From contig JAPOPM010000178.1 of assembly GCA_026712905.1 (NCBI GenBank), forward strand, positions 1-53,879: DNA of 53,879 nucleotides, read 5' to 3'. Positions 16,782 to 24,523 of the stretch are shown piece after piece. A program made the position numbers and the translations under genes. Under the pieces are notes generated by a model that was given only the letters and a program-made list of their open reading frames with translations, did no database searches and was not told where the DNA came from. This DNA is from Deltaproteobacteria bacterium (lineage in GTDB: Bacteria; Desulfobacterota; Binatia; UBA9968; JAJDTQ01). The number at the start of each line of letters is the position of its first letter. The stretch's first letter is position 1.

Positions 16782-18176
16782 ATGGCGTTGAGGTCCTTCG
16801 GGCGGCGCCCCAAAGCGGTGGAGCAGCCCGAACGCCGGGATCCCGCGGCCGCGTCGGCCCCCGTGGCGGGGGCGGCCCCAGCCCCCGCCCCCGCCCCCGC
16901 CCGTGTGCAGACCGGGGACGCGGTGATCGCCGACATCGCGGCGCGGGTGCATCCGGTCGTCGCCAAGGCGCTGGACATGTCGCAGGCGGCGAAATTGAGC
17001 CCGGACGCGCTCGCCGCGCAACTCCTGGCGTTCCTCGAGACCGACGAGGCCGGGGTCCCCGAGCTGACGCCTCTCGACCGGCGGCGGGTGGTGGCGTGTC
17101 TCATCAACGACATCAAGGGTCTGGGGCCGCTGGAGCCGCTGTTCCAGGACCCGAGTATCTCCGACATCCTGGTGAACGGTTTGCGCTCGGTCTACGTGGA
17201 GCGCCGCGGCAGGCTGGAGCCGGTGGAGGTCCGTTTCCGTGACGGTCAGCACCTGCTGCGTATCGCGCACCGCATCGCGGGATGGGTGGGACGGCGGGTG
17301 GACGAGGCGAGCCCGATGGTGGACCTGCGGCTCCCGGACGGCAGCCGCGTCAACATCATCATACCGCCGCTGGCCATCGACGGCACCAGCATCTCCATCC
17401 GGCGGTTCCTGATGACCGGCGGCACCCTCGATGACCTGGCTTCCAACGGGATGTTCTCGCCGCCCATGGCCGCGCTGCTCCGCGTCGCCGTCAAGGCGCG
17501 GCTCAACGTCCTCATCTCCGGCGGCACCGGGGCGGGCAAGACGACGCTGATGAACACCTTGTCCCGCGAGATCAGTCATCGGGAGCGGCTGGTGACCATC
17601 GAGGACGCGGCGGAGTTGCAGCTCCAGCAGCCCCACGTGGTGCGCCTGGAGACGCGCACCATGAGCGCCGAGGGCACGGGCGAGGTGACGATGCGTTCGC
17701 TCCTGATCAACGCCCTGCGAATGCGCCCCGATCGCGTCATCGTCGGCGAGGTGCGTGGCCCGGAGGCCATGGAGATGTTGCAGGCGATGAATACCGGCCA
17801 CCCGGGTTCCATGTGCACGATCCACGCCAACACCCCGCGCGACGCGCTCACGCGGCTCGAGAACATGCTCTTGATGGGGGCGGTCAACATGCCGCTGTCC
17901 GCGATACGCCAGCAGGTGGCATCGTCCGTCGATCTGGTCGTGCAGGTAGCGCGGCTGCGATCCGGCCGCCGATGCGTGACCAGCATCACCGACGTGGTCG
18001 GGATGGAGGACGATATCGTCACCACCGAGGAGATGTGGCGTTTCACGCAGGAGGAAGAGTTCGAGGGCTCGGGCCGGCAGCCCTCATGGATGGAGGCGGT
18101 GGAGCGGGCAGGACTGCGGTCCGAGTTGCAGGCGGCGCTGCAGGTGGGTCAGAACGGCGCGGAGGCGCGGCGGTGA
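16782..18176 (+). CDS. cpaF: Tad pilus assembly ATPase CpaF/TadA
   Basis: A 464-residue VirB11/PilB-type secretion ATPase. An Ala/Pro-rich linker (about 15-45) precedes the N-terminal domain. Walker A is [11 protein letters not shown] with catalytic K253, and [11 protein letters not shown], the [19 protein letters not shown]alker B/Asp-box region and [13 protein letters not shown] follow in family order. It powers polymerisation of Flp pilin at the inner membrane together with TadB and TadC. The ATG at 16782 is 31 bp after the cpaE stop. Its own stop overlaps the tadB start (GTGA), showing tight coupling. Confidence 0.95.
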   Translation: MALRSFGRRPKAVEQPERRDPAAASAPVAGAAPAPAPAPARVQTGDAVIADIAARVHPVVAKALDMSQAAKLSPDALAAQLLAFLETDEAGVPELTPLDRRRVVACLINDIKGLGPLEPLFQDPSISDILVNGLRSVYVERRGRLEPVEVRFRDGQHLLRIAHRIAGWVGRRVDEASPMVDLRLPDGSRVNIIIPPLAIDGTSISIRRFLMTGGTLDDLASNGMFSPPMAALLRVAVKARLNVLISGGTGAGKTTLMNTLSREISHRERLVTIEDAAELQLQQPHVVRLETRTMSAEGTGEVTMRSLLINALRMRPDRVIVGEVRGPEAMEMLQAMNTGHPGSMCTIHANTPRDALTRLENMLLMGAVNMPLSAIRQQVASSVDLVVQVARLRSGRRCVTSITDVVGMEDDIVTTEEMWRFTQEEEFEGSGRQPSWMEAVERAGLRSELQAALQVGQNGAEARR

Positions 18177-19126
18177 GTCCGTTGCTGACGGCGGTGGCCA
18201 CGGGGGGCCTGTTGCTGGTGGTCGGGCTGGGCGTGGTCCTGTGGCTGACGTCCGCCCCGGCCGATGCGGACCTCGAGCGCAGGCTGCGCTCGGTGGCGGG
18301 GGTGCTCGCCACAGGCCCGGGGCTCGGTGCCGGCGAGGCGGATGGCAACGTCTTCCGCCGCCAGCGCGCTCAATCCCGGCTGTCTGATTGGATACAGCGA
18401 CGATTCCCCATGCTCGAGGTGCGAAAGGCGTTCCCCAAGGCGGTGGCCCTGGGCTTCGTGGCGATGCTGGCGGTAGCCGTGGCGGCGCTTCTCTTGCAGC
18501 TCGGCGTGTATCTCCCGCTGTTGATGCCGGCCGGATGGGTGGCGGGAGGGTGGCTGTTCCTGGCGCTACGAAACTCGGCGATACGCACCCAGTTCGTCAA
18601 GCAGTTCCCCGAGGTGGTGGACCATGTGGTGCGTCTCACGCGGGCCGGTCTGCCGGCGGTGGAGGCCATCACGGCGGTCGCCGAGGAGGCGCAGGAGCCG
18701 GTGAAGGGAATCATCCGGCAGGTCTCCGACCACCTCGCCGGCGGCCTCGATCCGGAGGTGGTGTTGCGCGAGACGGCGACGCGGCTGCGCATACCGGAGT
18801 TCACGCTCTTCTCCGCGGCACTCTGCCTTCAGCGTACTACCGGTGGCGGCATCTCGGCGGCCCTCGGCAATCTGTCGGCGACCCTGCGCGCCCGTCTGGA
18901 AGTGGAGATGAAGGCGCACTCCTCGACCGCGCAAACGCGCATCACGCTGTGGGTGCTGTCCGCGGTTCCGGTCGTGGTTCTGGGCGCACAGAGCTTCACC
19001 AACCCGCAGGCGCTGGAGATCCTGCTCGAGACCGAGTCGGGTGGGTCGCTGTTGCGCTGGGGCGTGGGGCTCATCGTCGCCGGGCTGTCCATCGCGCGCG
19101 GCCTTGCCGCCCGGTTTGCGCGATGA
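18173..19126 (+). CDS. tadB: Tad pilus inner-membrane platform protein TadB
   Basis: A 317-residue membrane protein of the T2SS-F family. An N-terminal helix (about 5-25), a central pair of hydrophobic segments (about 85-130) and a C-terminal helix frame a cytoplasmic domain with the typical QFPEVVDHVVRLTRAGLP and GGGISAALGNLSATLR segments. It starts at a GTG that overlaps the cpaF stop by 4 bp, and its stop overlaps the tadC ATG (ATGA). With TadC it forms the platform driven by CpaF. The family assignment is firm, and the TadB/TadC distinction is based on order and length. Confidence 0.92.
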   Translation: MSPLLTAVATGGLLLVVGLGVVLWLTSAPADADLERRLRSVAGVLATGPGLGAGEADGNVFRRQRAQSRLSDWIQRRFPMLEVRKAFPKAVALGFVAMLAVAVAALLLQLGVYLPLLMPAGWVAGGWLFLALRNSAIRTQFVKQFPEVVDHVVRLTRAGLPAVEAITAVAEEAQEPVKGIIRQVSDHLAGGLDPEVVLRETATRLRIPEFTLFSAALCLQRTTGGGISAALGNLSATLRARLEVEMKAHSSTAQTRITLWVLSAVPVVVLGAQSFTNPQALEILLETESGGSLLRWGVGLIVAGLSIARGLAARFAR

Positions 19127-20103
19127 CTTGGTTGCCCTGGATCGTGGTTCTTGCCGGCGTCGCGGCGTTGGTCGGGGTGGCGGTCGGCGTCCATGCCCTG
19201 TTCCGTGAGAGCCGACGGGCGCTGGTCCTCGACCGGCGCCTGCAGGCCGTGCGCGCCCGCGCACGGTCGACGCTCGGGGAGACGGCACGGCGCTCGGGAG
19301 ACGCCGCGGACACGCTATCGTACCTGTCCCTGGTGTTTTCCAGTGTGCTCCGCGTCGCGGCCATGCTGGTGCCGGTGGGGGCGTCCGAACGCGCCAAGCT
19401 CGGTGCGCTGGTCGCGCAGGCCGGCTTTCAGCAGCGCGATGCGCTGGCGGTATTCCTGTCCCTCAAGATGCTGCTGGCGCTGGTGGCCGGCGTGTTCGCC
19501 GGATTCCTCGCGTCCGGTGTGGAAAAGTACGGTGAATACCTCGTCTTTGTCGTCTTCGCCGGTCTGGCCGGGGCGGTGTTCGGCGGGGTGCTGCCCGAGA
19601 TGGCCCTGCGGCGCCTGAGTGGGCGCCGGCTGAACCGGATGTCCCGTGCGCTTCCGGACGCCCTCGACCTCATGGTGTTGTGCGTCGCCGCCGGATACAC
19701 GTTCGAGCGAGCGCTGGCCATGGTCGCCCAGGAACTCAAGCCTCTCGCGCCCGAGCTTGCCGCGGAGTTGGCGTCCGTCGAGTCGGAGTTGCGCGTGGGG
19801 GCCGACCGCCGCCAGGTGCTGCAGGACCTCTATACGCGCACCGAGGCCGAAGGCCTGCGGGATTTCGCCATGACGGTCATTCAGGGAGAGCGCTACGGCA
19901 CGCCCATGGGCCAATCGCTGCAGAACATCGCCCAGAACGAACGCACGCAACGAGCGGCCCGGATCGAGGCACAGGCCGGACGGCTGCCGGTGATCATGAG
20001 CCTTCCGATGCTGCTGCTCGTGGTTCCGGGAATCCTCCTCCTGATGGGAGGGCCGGCCTTCATGATGGCGGTGCAGGCGATCCAGGGGCTAGGCGGCAAC
20101 TGA
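19123..20103 (+). CDS. tadC: Tad pilus inner-membrane platform protein TadC
   Basis: A 326-residue T2SS-F family membrane protein, the second platform subunit. Hydrophobic segments lie near 5-25, 110-160 and 290-320. The cytoplasmic F domain contains RALPDALDLMVLCVAAGYTF, GTPMGQSLQNIAQNERTQR and AGRLPVIMSLPMLLLVVPG, all typical of TadC. It is the last plus-strand gene of the pilus operon. The convergent cpaB gene ends only 21 bp beyond its stop, and no hairpin is visible in that gap. Confidence 0.92.
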   Translation: MTWLPWIVVLAGVAALVGVAVGVHALFRESRRALVLDRRLQAVRARARSTLGETARRSGDAADTLSYLSLVFSSVLRVAAMLVPVGASERAKLGALVAQAGFQQRDALAVFLSLKMLLALVAGVFAGFLASGVEKYGEYLVFVVFAGLAGAVFGGVLPEMALRRLSGRRLNRMSRALPDALDLMVLCVAAGYTFERALAMVAQELKPLAPELAAELASVESELRVGADRRQVLQDLYTRTEAEGLRDFAMTVIQGERYGTPMGQSLQNIAQNERTQRAARIEAQAGRLPVIMSLPMLLLVVPGILLLMGGPAFMMAVQAIQGLGGN

Positions 20104-20124
20104 GGCCGTACCAGCAACCTGCCG

Positions 20125-21057
20125 CTACTCCTTCAGAAACACTTCCTGGCGTTCGCCGCCTCGGAAGATCTGTACCCGCACCCGATTCGACACTTCCTTT
20201 GCCGGCGCGGGTGTGACGGCGCTCACCGGCGGAGGCGCGGGCGGGCTTTCCTCGACCTCGTTCGACGGCAGCGGCAACAGGTGTTCGAAGGCGACGGGCG
20301 TCCGGTCTTCCAGTCGCCCTCCGTCCGTGAGCGAGCGCATGGCGAGGGAGATATTCCCCTTGGACGTGGCCAGGATCAGGCGCTCAGCCTCCGCGGGCAA
20401 CACCTCGAGGGTGACGGTGCTGACCCCGTTCCGCGAGCTGTTGCCCGCCGGTTTCTGAGCCCCCGCACTGCTCTCCACCTGACGGTTCACGGCCACGACG
20501 CGGACGTCCTCGAGAATCGTGCCGGTGAAGGTGTTCTCCTTGCCGGCCCCTTCCTCGGCGACCTTCAGGGTCAGGATCACGTCGACCCGGTCACCGGGAT
20601 AGATCAGCCCGGCCTGGCTGGTGGCCCGGTTGAGCAAGATGGTGACGGCGCGGTGGTTGGGCTTGAGGGCGGCGGCCAGGAAGCCATACTGTCCGGGGCG
20701 CACGATGGCGGACCAGGACAACGGCGTGGTCTTGTACATGGCCCGGCGCACCACCGCCCCGATCACGTCGGCCGTCTGGGTCTTGCCCCTGAGCATGTGG
20801 ATCGACTGGACGGCGCCGTTCTTGAGCGGAGCCCAGACGACGTCGCTGGCGGTGATCAGGTTCCCGACCTCCAGGTCCTTGGCGGCGGTGAGGACCACCG
20901 GCAGGGGCTTGAGCGGTGGTGGTGGCGGTGTCCGGGGTCTGGCGGCGGTCTTCGGCTCGGGGGCGGGCCGGAAATACCACCAGGCGCCGCCGACGATGGC
21001 GGCCAGCGGGACCACGCCCACGAGCAGGACGATGAGCACAAGGCGAGCTCTCTGCAT
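20125..21057 (-). CDS. cpaB: Flp pilus assembly protein CpaB/RcpC
   Basis: A 310-residue periplasmic protein with one N-terminal membrane helix (about 6-29), a proline-rich linker (RPRTPPPPPLKPLP) and a SAF domain (about 57-125) containing AAKDLEVGNLITASDVVW. The RcpC-type domain follows (YPGDRVDVILTL, ILEDVRVVAVNR, VTLEVLPAEAERLILA). CpaB proteins sit beside the secretin in the Tad complex. The ATG at 21057 was chosen over a GTG one codon earlier because AAGGA is better spaced. The gene is co-oriented with cpaA and convergent with tadC, unlike the common single-operon arrangement with cpaB ahead of cpaC. Confidence 0.92.
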   Translation of the reverse strand: MQRARLVLIVLLVGVVPLAAIVGGAWWYFRPAPEPKTAARPRTPPPPPLKPLPVVLTAAKDLEVGNLITASDVVWAPLKNGAVQSIHMLRGKTQTADVIGAVVRRAMYKTTPLSWSAIVRPGQYGFLAAALKPNHRAVTILLNRATSQAGLIYPGDRVDVILTLKVAEEGAGKENTFTGTILEDVRVVAVNRQVESSAGAQKPAGNSSRNGVSTVTLEVLPAEAERLILATSKGNISLAMRSLTDGGRLEDRTPVAFEHLLPLPSNEVEESPPAPPPVSAVTPAPAKEVSNRVRVQIFRGGERQEVFLKE

Positions 21058-21066
21058 CACGTATCC

Positions 21067-21531
21067 TTACTGGCTCCCGGCCGCGCCCAAGGCGCGCAGT
21101 CCAAGGAGCGCGATGGCCGGCGGCGCGATGGCGACCGCGAAAGGGAGATTGTCGCGCAACCGGCGGGTGGCGTCGAACGGCAACAGTGCGAAGAGGCCGA
21201 GGCCCACGCCGAGGAGGCCCACCCCGAGCAGGAAGCTGCCGACCCCGGCCGGCCCGATCCACAACCCCGCCGCCGCCAGGAGCTTGCCGTCTCCGGCCCC
21301 GAGTGCTCCGATGAGGAACAATCCGAAGCCCAGGGCCAGCAGCAGCGCAGCGGTCAAGGCGTCGGCCCAGAGCGGCGTCGCACCCCTTTGACCCACGACC
21401 GCGGCATGGACCGCGAACAGTCCCAACAGGGCCACGGGAATCGCATTCGGGATCTCCCGGCGGACGACGTCAAAGATCACCGCCGCCGCCAACAGCATGC
21501 AACAGGCCAGCACCAGCAACAGTTCAGGCAT
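21067..21531 (-). CDS. cpaA: Prepilin peptidase CpaA/TadV
   Basis: A 154-residue A24-family aspartic peptidase with four or five hydrophobic helices and no N-methylation domain, as usual for TadV/CpaA. The two catalytic aspartates are D21 in FDVVRREIPN and D81 in the GxGD motif GAGDGK. It should cleave the Flp prepilin and the TadE-like pseudopilins of this locus. The ATG at 21531 places the first helix and D21 as in the family. A GTG 18 bp upstream is also in frame. It precedes cpaB by 9 bp and follows the SPOR-domain gene by 24 bp on the same strand. Confidence 0.92.
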   Translation of the reverse strand: MPELLLVLACCMLLAAAVIFDVVRREIPNAIPVALLGLFAVHAAVVGQRGATPLWADALTAALLLALGFGLFLIGALGAGDGKLLAAAGLWIGPAGVGSFLLGVGLLGVGLGLFALLPFDATRRLRDNLPFAVAIAPPAIALLGLRALGAAGSQ

Positions 21532-21555
21532 CAAACACCTTGCTTCCACCGCCGT

Positions 21556-22905
21556 TCATTTCCCCGGTGGCACGAAGCAGTCCCTGCCACGGGCCTTGAG
21601 AAGTCCGCACAACCGCCTGGCGGCGGCCCGGTCCGGGAAGGGTCCAACGCGAAGGCCGTAGAACACGCCCTTCTTCGGCACGTCGGCCTTCACCACGCGC
21701 GGGGTCAAGGAGTCCAGCAAGTCCTTCTCCATCGCGACGAGCCGGCCCCACCCGGCCAGAGCCCCGGCGTGCGAACGCGCGGAGTAGATCTGTACCGAAG
21801 CCCCCGCCGCGCCCGGCGCCTGCTTCCCCGCCGATTGTTTGGCGGCGCGCGCGTTCGCGCGTTCGCCGCTGTGCTTGCCGGCGATTTCGGGCGAGCCCGG
21901 CCTTTCCGCCGCCTTTCCGCCGGGCCATTTCCCCGCCGGGACGAAGCAGTCGCGGCCGCGGCGTTTCAGCAGGCGGCACAAGCGCCGGGCTGCTGCCTTG
22001 TCCGCCAAGGGACCCGCGCGAAGTCGGTAGAACACGCCTCTTTTCGCAACGTCCGCCTTCACCACGCGCGGCGTCAGCGCACCGAGCAGGTCCTTTTCCG
22101 CCGCTGCGAGCTGCTTCCAGGCGGCCAGCGCCCCCTTGCGCGAGCGGGCGGCGTAAAGCTGCACCTTGGCGCCGGAAGCAACCGCCGCGCCGGTTTCCCT
22201 TTCGTCGAGCAAACGCGCCAAGGCTTCGCCGTCTCCTTCGAGCCAATGGGAAGCGGGGAACTTGGAGTAGAGCTGCCGTGCCTCCCGTGCCGCGCCCGAT
22301 TGGGCAAGCGCGCGCACCAGATTCGCGGTGATCTTCGGATGCGACGACGACAATCGGACCGCCTTCTCGTAGTGCGTCCGGGCCTGCGCGTGATCGCCAT
22401 CGAGCGCGGCCACCACGCCTAGGCCGTTGGCCACCCAGGCCTCGGCGGCGGTGCCCTTGGCGACCTTCGAAGCTGCCACGAAACGGCTCTTCGCGGCCGC
22501 GGGGTCTCCCATTCCAAGACTCGCTCGGCCCGCCCCCAACAGGGCCTCGGCCTTGACGGCGGGCGTCGCGGATCTCTCGTCGGCTTCGCCGAAAAGTCGC
22601 TCGGCGAGGGTGAAGTCTCCCTCCCCCAACGCTAGGTAGGCGAGTCCCAGACGGGGTTCCGGCGCGCTCGGGTAGTGGCGCGCGAGTTGCGTGTAGAGTC
22701 GCTCCGCGGCCTGGGTCTGGCCGGCGTCCGCCGACGCCGCGGCCACGTTCAGACTGCTCTTCAACTGCCGTTGCTCCGCCGGTCCGAGCGGTTCCCCTTC
22801 CACCGGGAGCCCGGTGCATGCGCCGACTGACAACGTGAGCCCTGCCGTCAGGGTCGCCAGTCGCGCAGTCGCGGAGAACTTCTTGATCACGGACATTCTG
22901 GTCAT
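21556..22905 (-). CDS. TPR lipoprotein with two SPOR domains (TadD-like)
   Basis: A 449-residue protein. The signal peptide ends in a lipobox (LSVGAC, lipidated C30). Residues about 45-235 are TPR-like helices (AERLYTQLARHYPSAPEPRLGLAYLALG and similar), the layout of TadD pilotin-type lipoproteins. Two copies of an approximately 82-residue SPOR domain follow, about 244-325 and 367-449. Both contain the segments KDLL.[AS]LTPRVVKADV and RRLC.LLK.RGRDCFVP and are joined by a Lys/Ala-rich linker. SPOR domains bind denuded peptidoglycan glycans at division sites. The combination suggests tethering of pilus assembly to the cell wall or the septum. It is co-oriented with cpaA and cpaB. Confidence 0.82.
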   Translation of the reverse strand: MTRMSVIKKFSATARLATLTAGLTLSVGACTGLPVEGEPLGPAEQRQLKSSLNVAAASADAGQTQAAERLYTQLARHYPSAPEPRLGLAYLALGEGDFTLAERLFGEADERSATPAVKAEALLGAGRASLGMGDPAAAKSRFVAASKVAKGTAAEAWVANGLGVVAALDGDHAQARTHYEKAVRLSSSHPKITANLVRALAQSGAAREARQLYSKFPASHWLEGDGEALARLLDERETGAAVASGAKVQLYAARSRKGALAAWKQLAAAEKDLLGALTPRVVKADVAKRGVFYRLRAGPLADKAAARRLCRLLKRRGRDCFVPAGKWPGGKAAERPGSPEIAGKHSGERANARAAKQSAGKQAPGAAGASVQIYSARSHAGALAGWGRLVAMEKDLLDSLTPRVVKADVPKKGVFYGLRVGPFPDRAAARRLCGLLKARGRDCFVPPGK

Positions 22906-22939
22906 CCCTGAACGTCCATTGGGTCAGGTCCGGGGTGAC

Positions 22940-22977
22940 GCAACGGAGCCGACGGCGAAAAAGACCAGCAAATTGTG
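22940..22977. repeat. Dispersed 38-bp imperfect repeat, copy 1
   Basis: This stretch, upstream of the SPOR-domain gene, matches 52583-52620 at 31 of 38 positions with no gap. The core GGCGAAAAAGACC and the ends GCAACG and ATTGTG are identical. Both copies are intergenic. The family and function are unknown. Confidence 0.45.
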
Positions 22978-23047
22978 CCGGGAATTTGCGGGACACCAGC
23001 GTAGGGTCATCCGGCAGACTCCCGGATACGAGTGATGTGGCGTCGAA

Positions 23048-24523
23048 TCACTCCGGTGGCCTTGGCTGCGTCTGGGCGGTCCTCAGTTGGCGTACACGGT
23101 CCGCCATCATGCTGATCATGTTGCGGATGCGATCGAGGGCGGCCGCGAGTTCGGCGAACTCGCCCTTCCATGACACGGCGATCGGGTCGCCGATGTGGCC
23201 CTGCTCCATGCGCTGCACGGTTTGGATCAGCGTGCGTACGGGGTCCAGCACCCACTTGCCGAACAGCCAGCACAGCACGACCGAAGAGAGCAGCAACGCC
23301 CCCCACAGCGCCACGGCGAGCCACAGGACATCGCGTCCCCGATTCTGTTGGTCTTGCCATCCTGTCCCGCCGAGTTCCGGCAAGACGGTGCGATCACTCA
23401 GATTCGGTGCCTCCACGATGATCATCCAGTCGAAGCCGGAGAAGTTCTCGATGACTGACGTGTAAAAGCCCGTACTCGCTGAACGCGCGAACCCTATCAG
23501 AGAACTGGGGAACGGGTCGTCCTGGCGATTCTGCGAGTCCCTGCGCGTGGCGATGAATGCGCCGCTTCGATCGCCCTCATAGGAACGGTTCAAGTGTGCG
23601 AGGGACGCATCCGTGCGCAGGCTGATCTCCGGCTGCATGATGCGCCCGCGGGCGTGGGCGGAGCGCGTCTCCGCGATCAAGGACCCGTTGCGAGTCACGA
23701 CCAGGAACTGGGTCCGCACCCCTTCCGAGCCTTGGGAAGTTCGCGCCCCGCGATCCGCCGAGGAGGCGCGGCCATCCTGCGCCGGGTCCAGGACTTGGGT
23801 GTGCAATAGCTGGCCGGGCGCGGAAAGGCGGCGCGCGAGACGGTCGGCAGACAACTGGACGAAGCGCACCGGCAGGACCGCCTTCATCACCCCGATCGCG
23901 TTCCCCGTGCCCTTGTCATGAATGCGCACCGAAAGGTCCACCGACCACACGTTGGCGGAGGGGTCGAACTCGATATCCCCTACGTGAAATCCGGATGACC
24001 ACGCCTGCTGCCACCAAGTCTCGTCGGACTGCACGAAATCCGAGGTCGGGTTCGTCAACGCCACGTTGAAGCCCTGCTCGTCGGTGAAAAAGACCTCGGC
24101 GAAATGGGGAGACATCCTGACCTGTTCGGTCAGGTATGCGCGTGCCGCCGGGGCCAGTCCCAGGGTTTTCCTGACCCGGAACCTGCTCTCGATCTGCGGA
24201 ATCGCAAGGTCGTCGAACCCCTGTTTTTCGTGGGCGGCCCGCACCTCGTGCACCGACTCTATCACCACCGGGGACGTTGCCCAGGTCTGCACCTGGGTGA
24301 TGCGATCGAGCAGGAACCCGTCGATCGACGCGGCCAGGTCCGTAGCGGCCTCCGTGAGCTTTTGCGCGTCGCCGCGCAACGCAAGCGACTCAAGAGCGGC
24401 GGCCGGCCGGCTATCCACTCGCAGCCACAGCCAGTACGCTCCCCACCCGGTCACGGCCAGCAGTGGAATCCACACGAGGAGAAACACGGCCAACCCGAAA
24501 CGAATACCAAGGGACTGAGTCAT
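23048..24523 (-). CDS. Membrane dCache-HAMP sensor protein lacking an output domain
   Basis: A 491-residue inner-membrane protein. A first helix (about 10-33), a large periplasmic region (about 35-400) resembling a double Cache ligand-binding domain (FFTDEQGFNVALTNPTSDFVQSDETWWQQAW, then GFDWMIIVEAPNL) and a second helix (about 402-425) lead into a HAMP domain (WVLDPVRTLIQTVQRMEQG). The protein then ends, with no kinase, GGDEF or methyl-accepting domain. It may pass its signal to a partner, for instance the TPR protein whose gene overlaps its start by 4 bp (ATGA). It could sense small ligands and couple to the kinase at 6461 or to the pilus. That link is inference. Confidence 0.8.
   Translation of the reverse strand: MTQSLGIRFGLAVFLLVWIPLLAVTGWGAYWLWLRVDSRPAAALESLALRGDAQKLTEAATDLAASIDGFLLDRITQVQTWATSPVVIESVHEVRAAHEKQGFDDLAIPQIESRFRVRKTLGLAPAARAYLTEQVRMSPHFAEVFFTDEQGFNVALTNPTSDFVQSDETWWQQAWSSGFHVGDIEFDPSANVWSVDLSVRIHDKGTGNAIGVMKAVLPVRFVQLSADRLARRLSAPGQLLHTQVLDPAQDGRASSADRGARTSQGSEGVRTQFLVVTRNGSLIAETRSAHARGRIMQPEISLRTDASLAHLNRSYEGDRSGAFIATRRDSQNRQDDPFPSSLIGFARSASTGFYTSVIENFSGFDWMIIVEAPNLSDRTVLPELGGTGWQDQQNRGRDVLWLAVALWGALLLSSVVLCWLFGKWVLDPVRTLIQTVQRMEQGHIGDPIAVSWKGEFAELAAALDRIRNMISMMADRVRQLRTAQTQPRPPE

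Noticed and set aside
20281..22422. 713-codon plus-strand open frame
   Set aside because: Antisense to cpaB, cpaA and the SPOR gene. No recognisable domain.
22950..22985. Sigma-54-like motif on the minus strand (CGGCACAATTTGCT) upstream of the SPOR gene
   Set aside because: GG and GC are only 10 bp apart; functional -24/-12 promoters need 12 bp.
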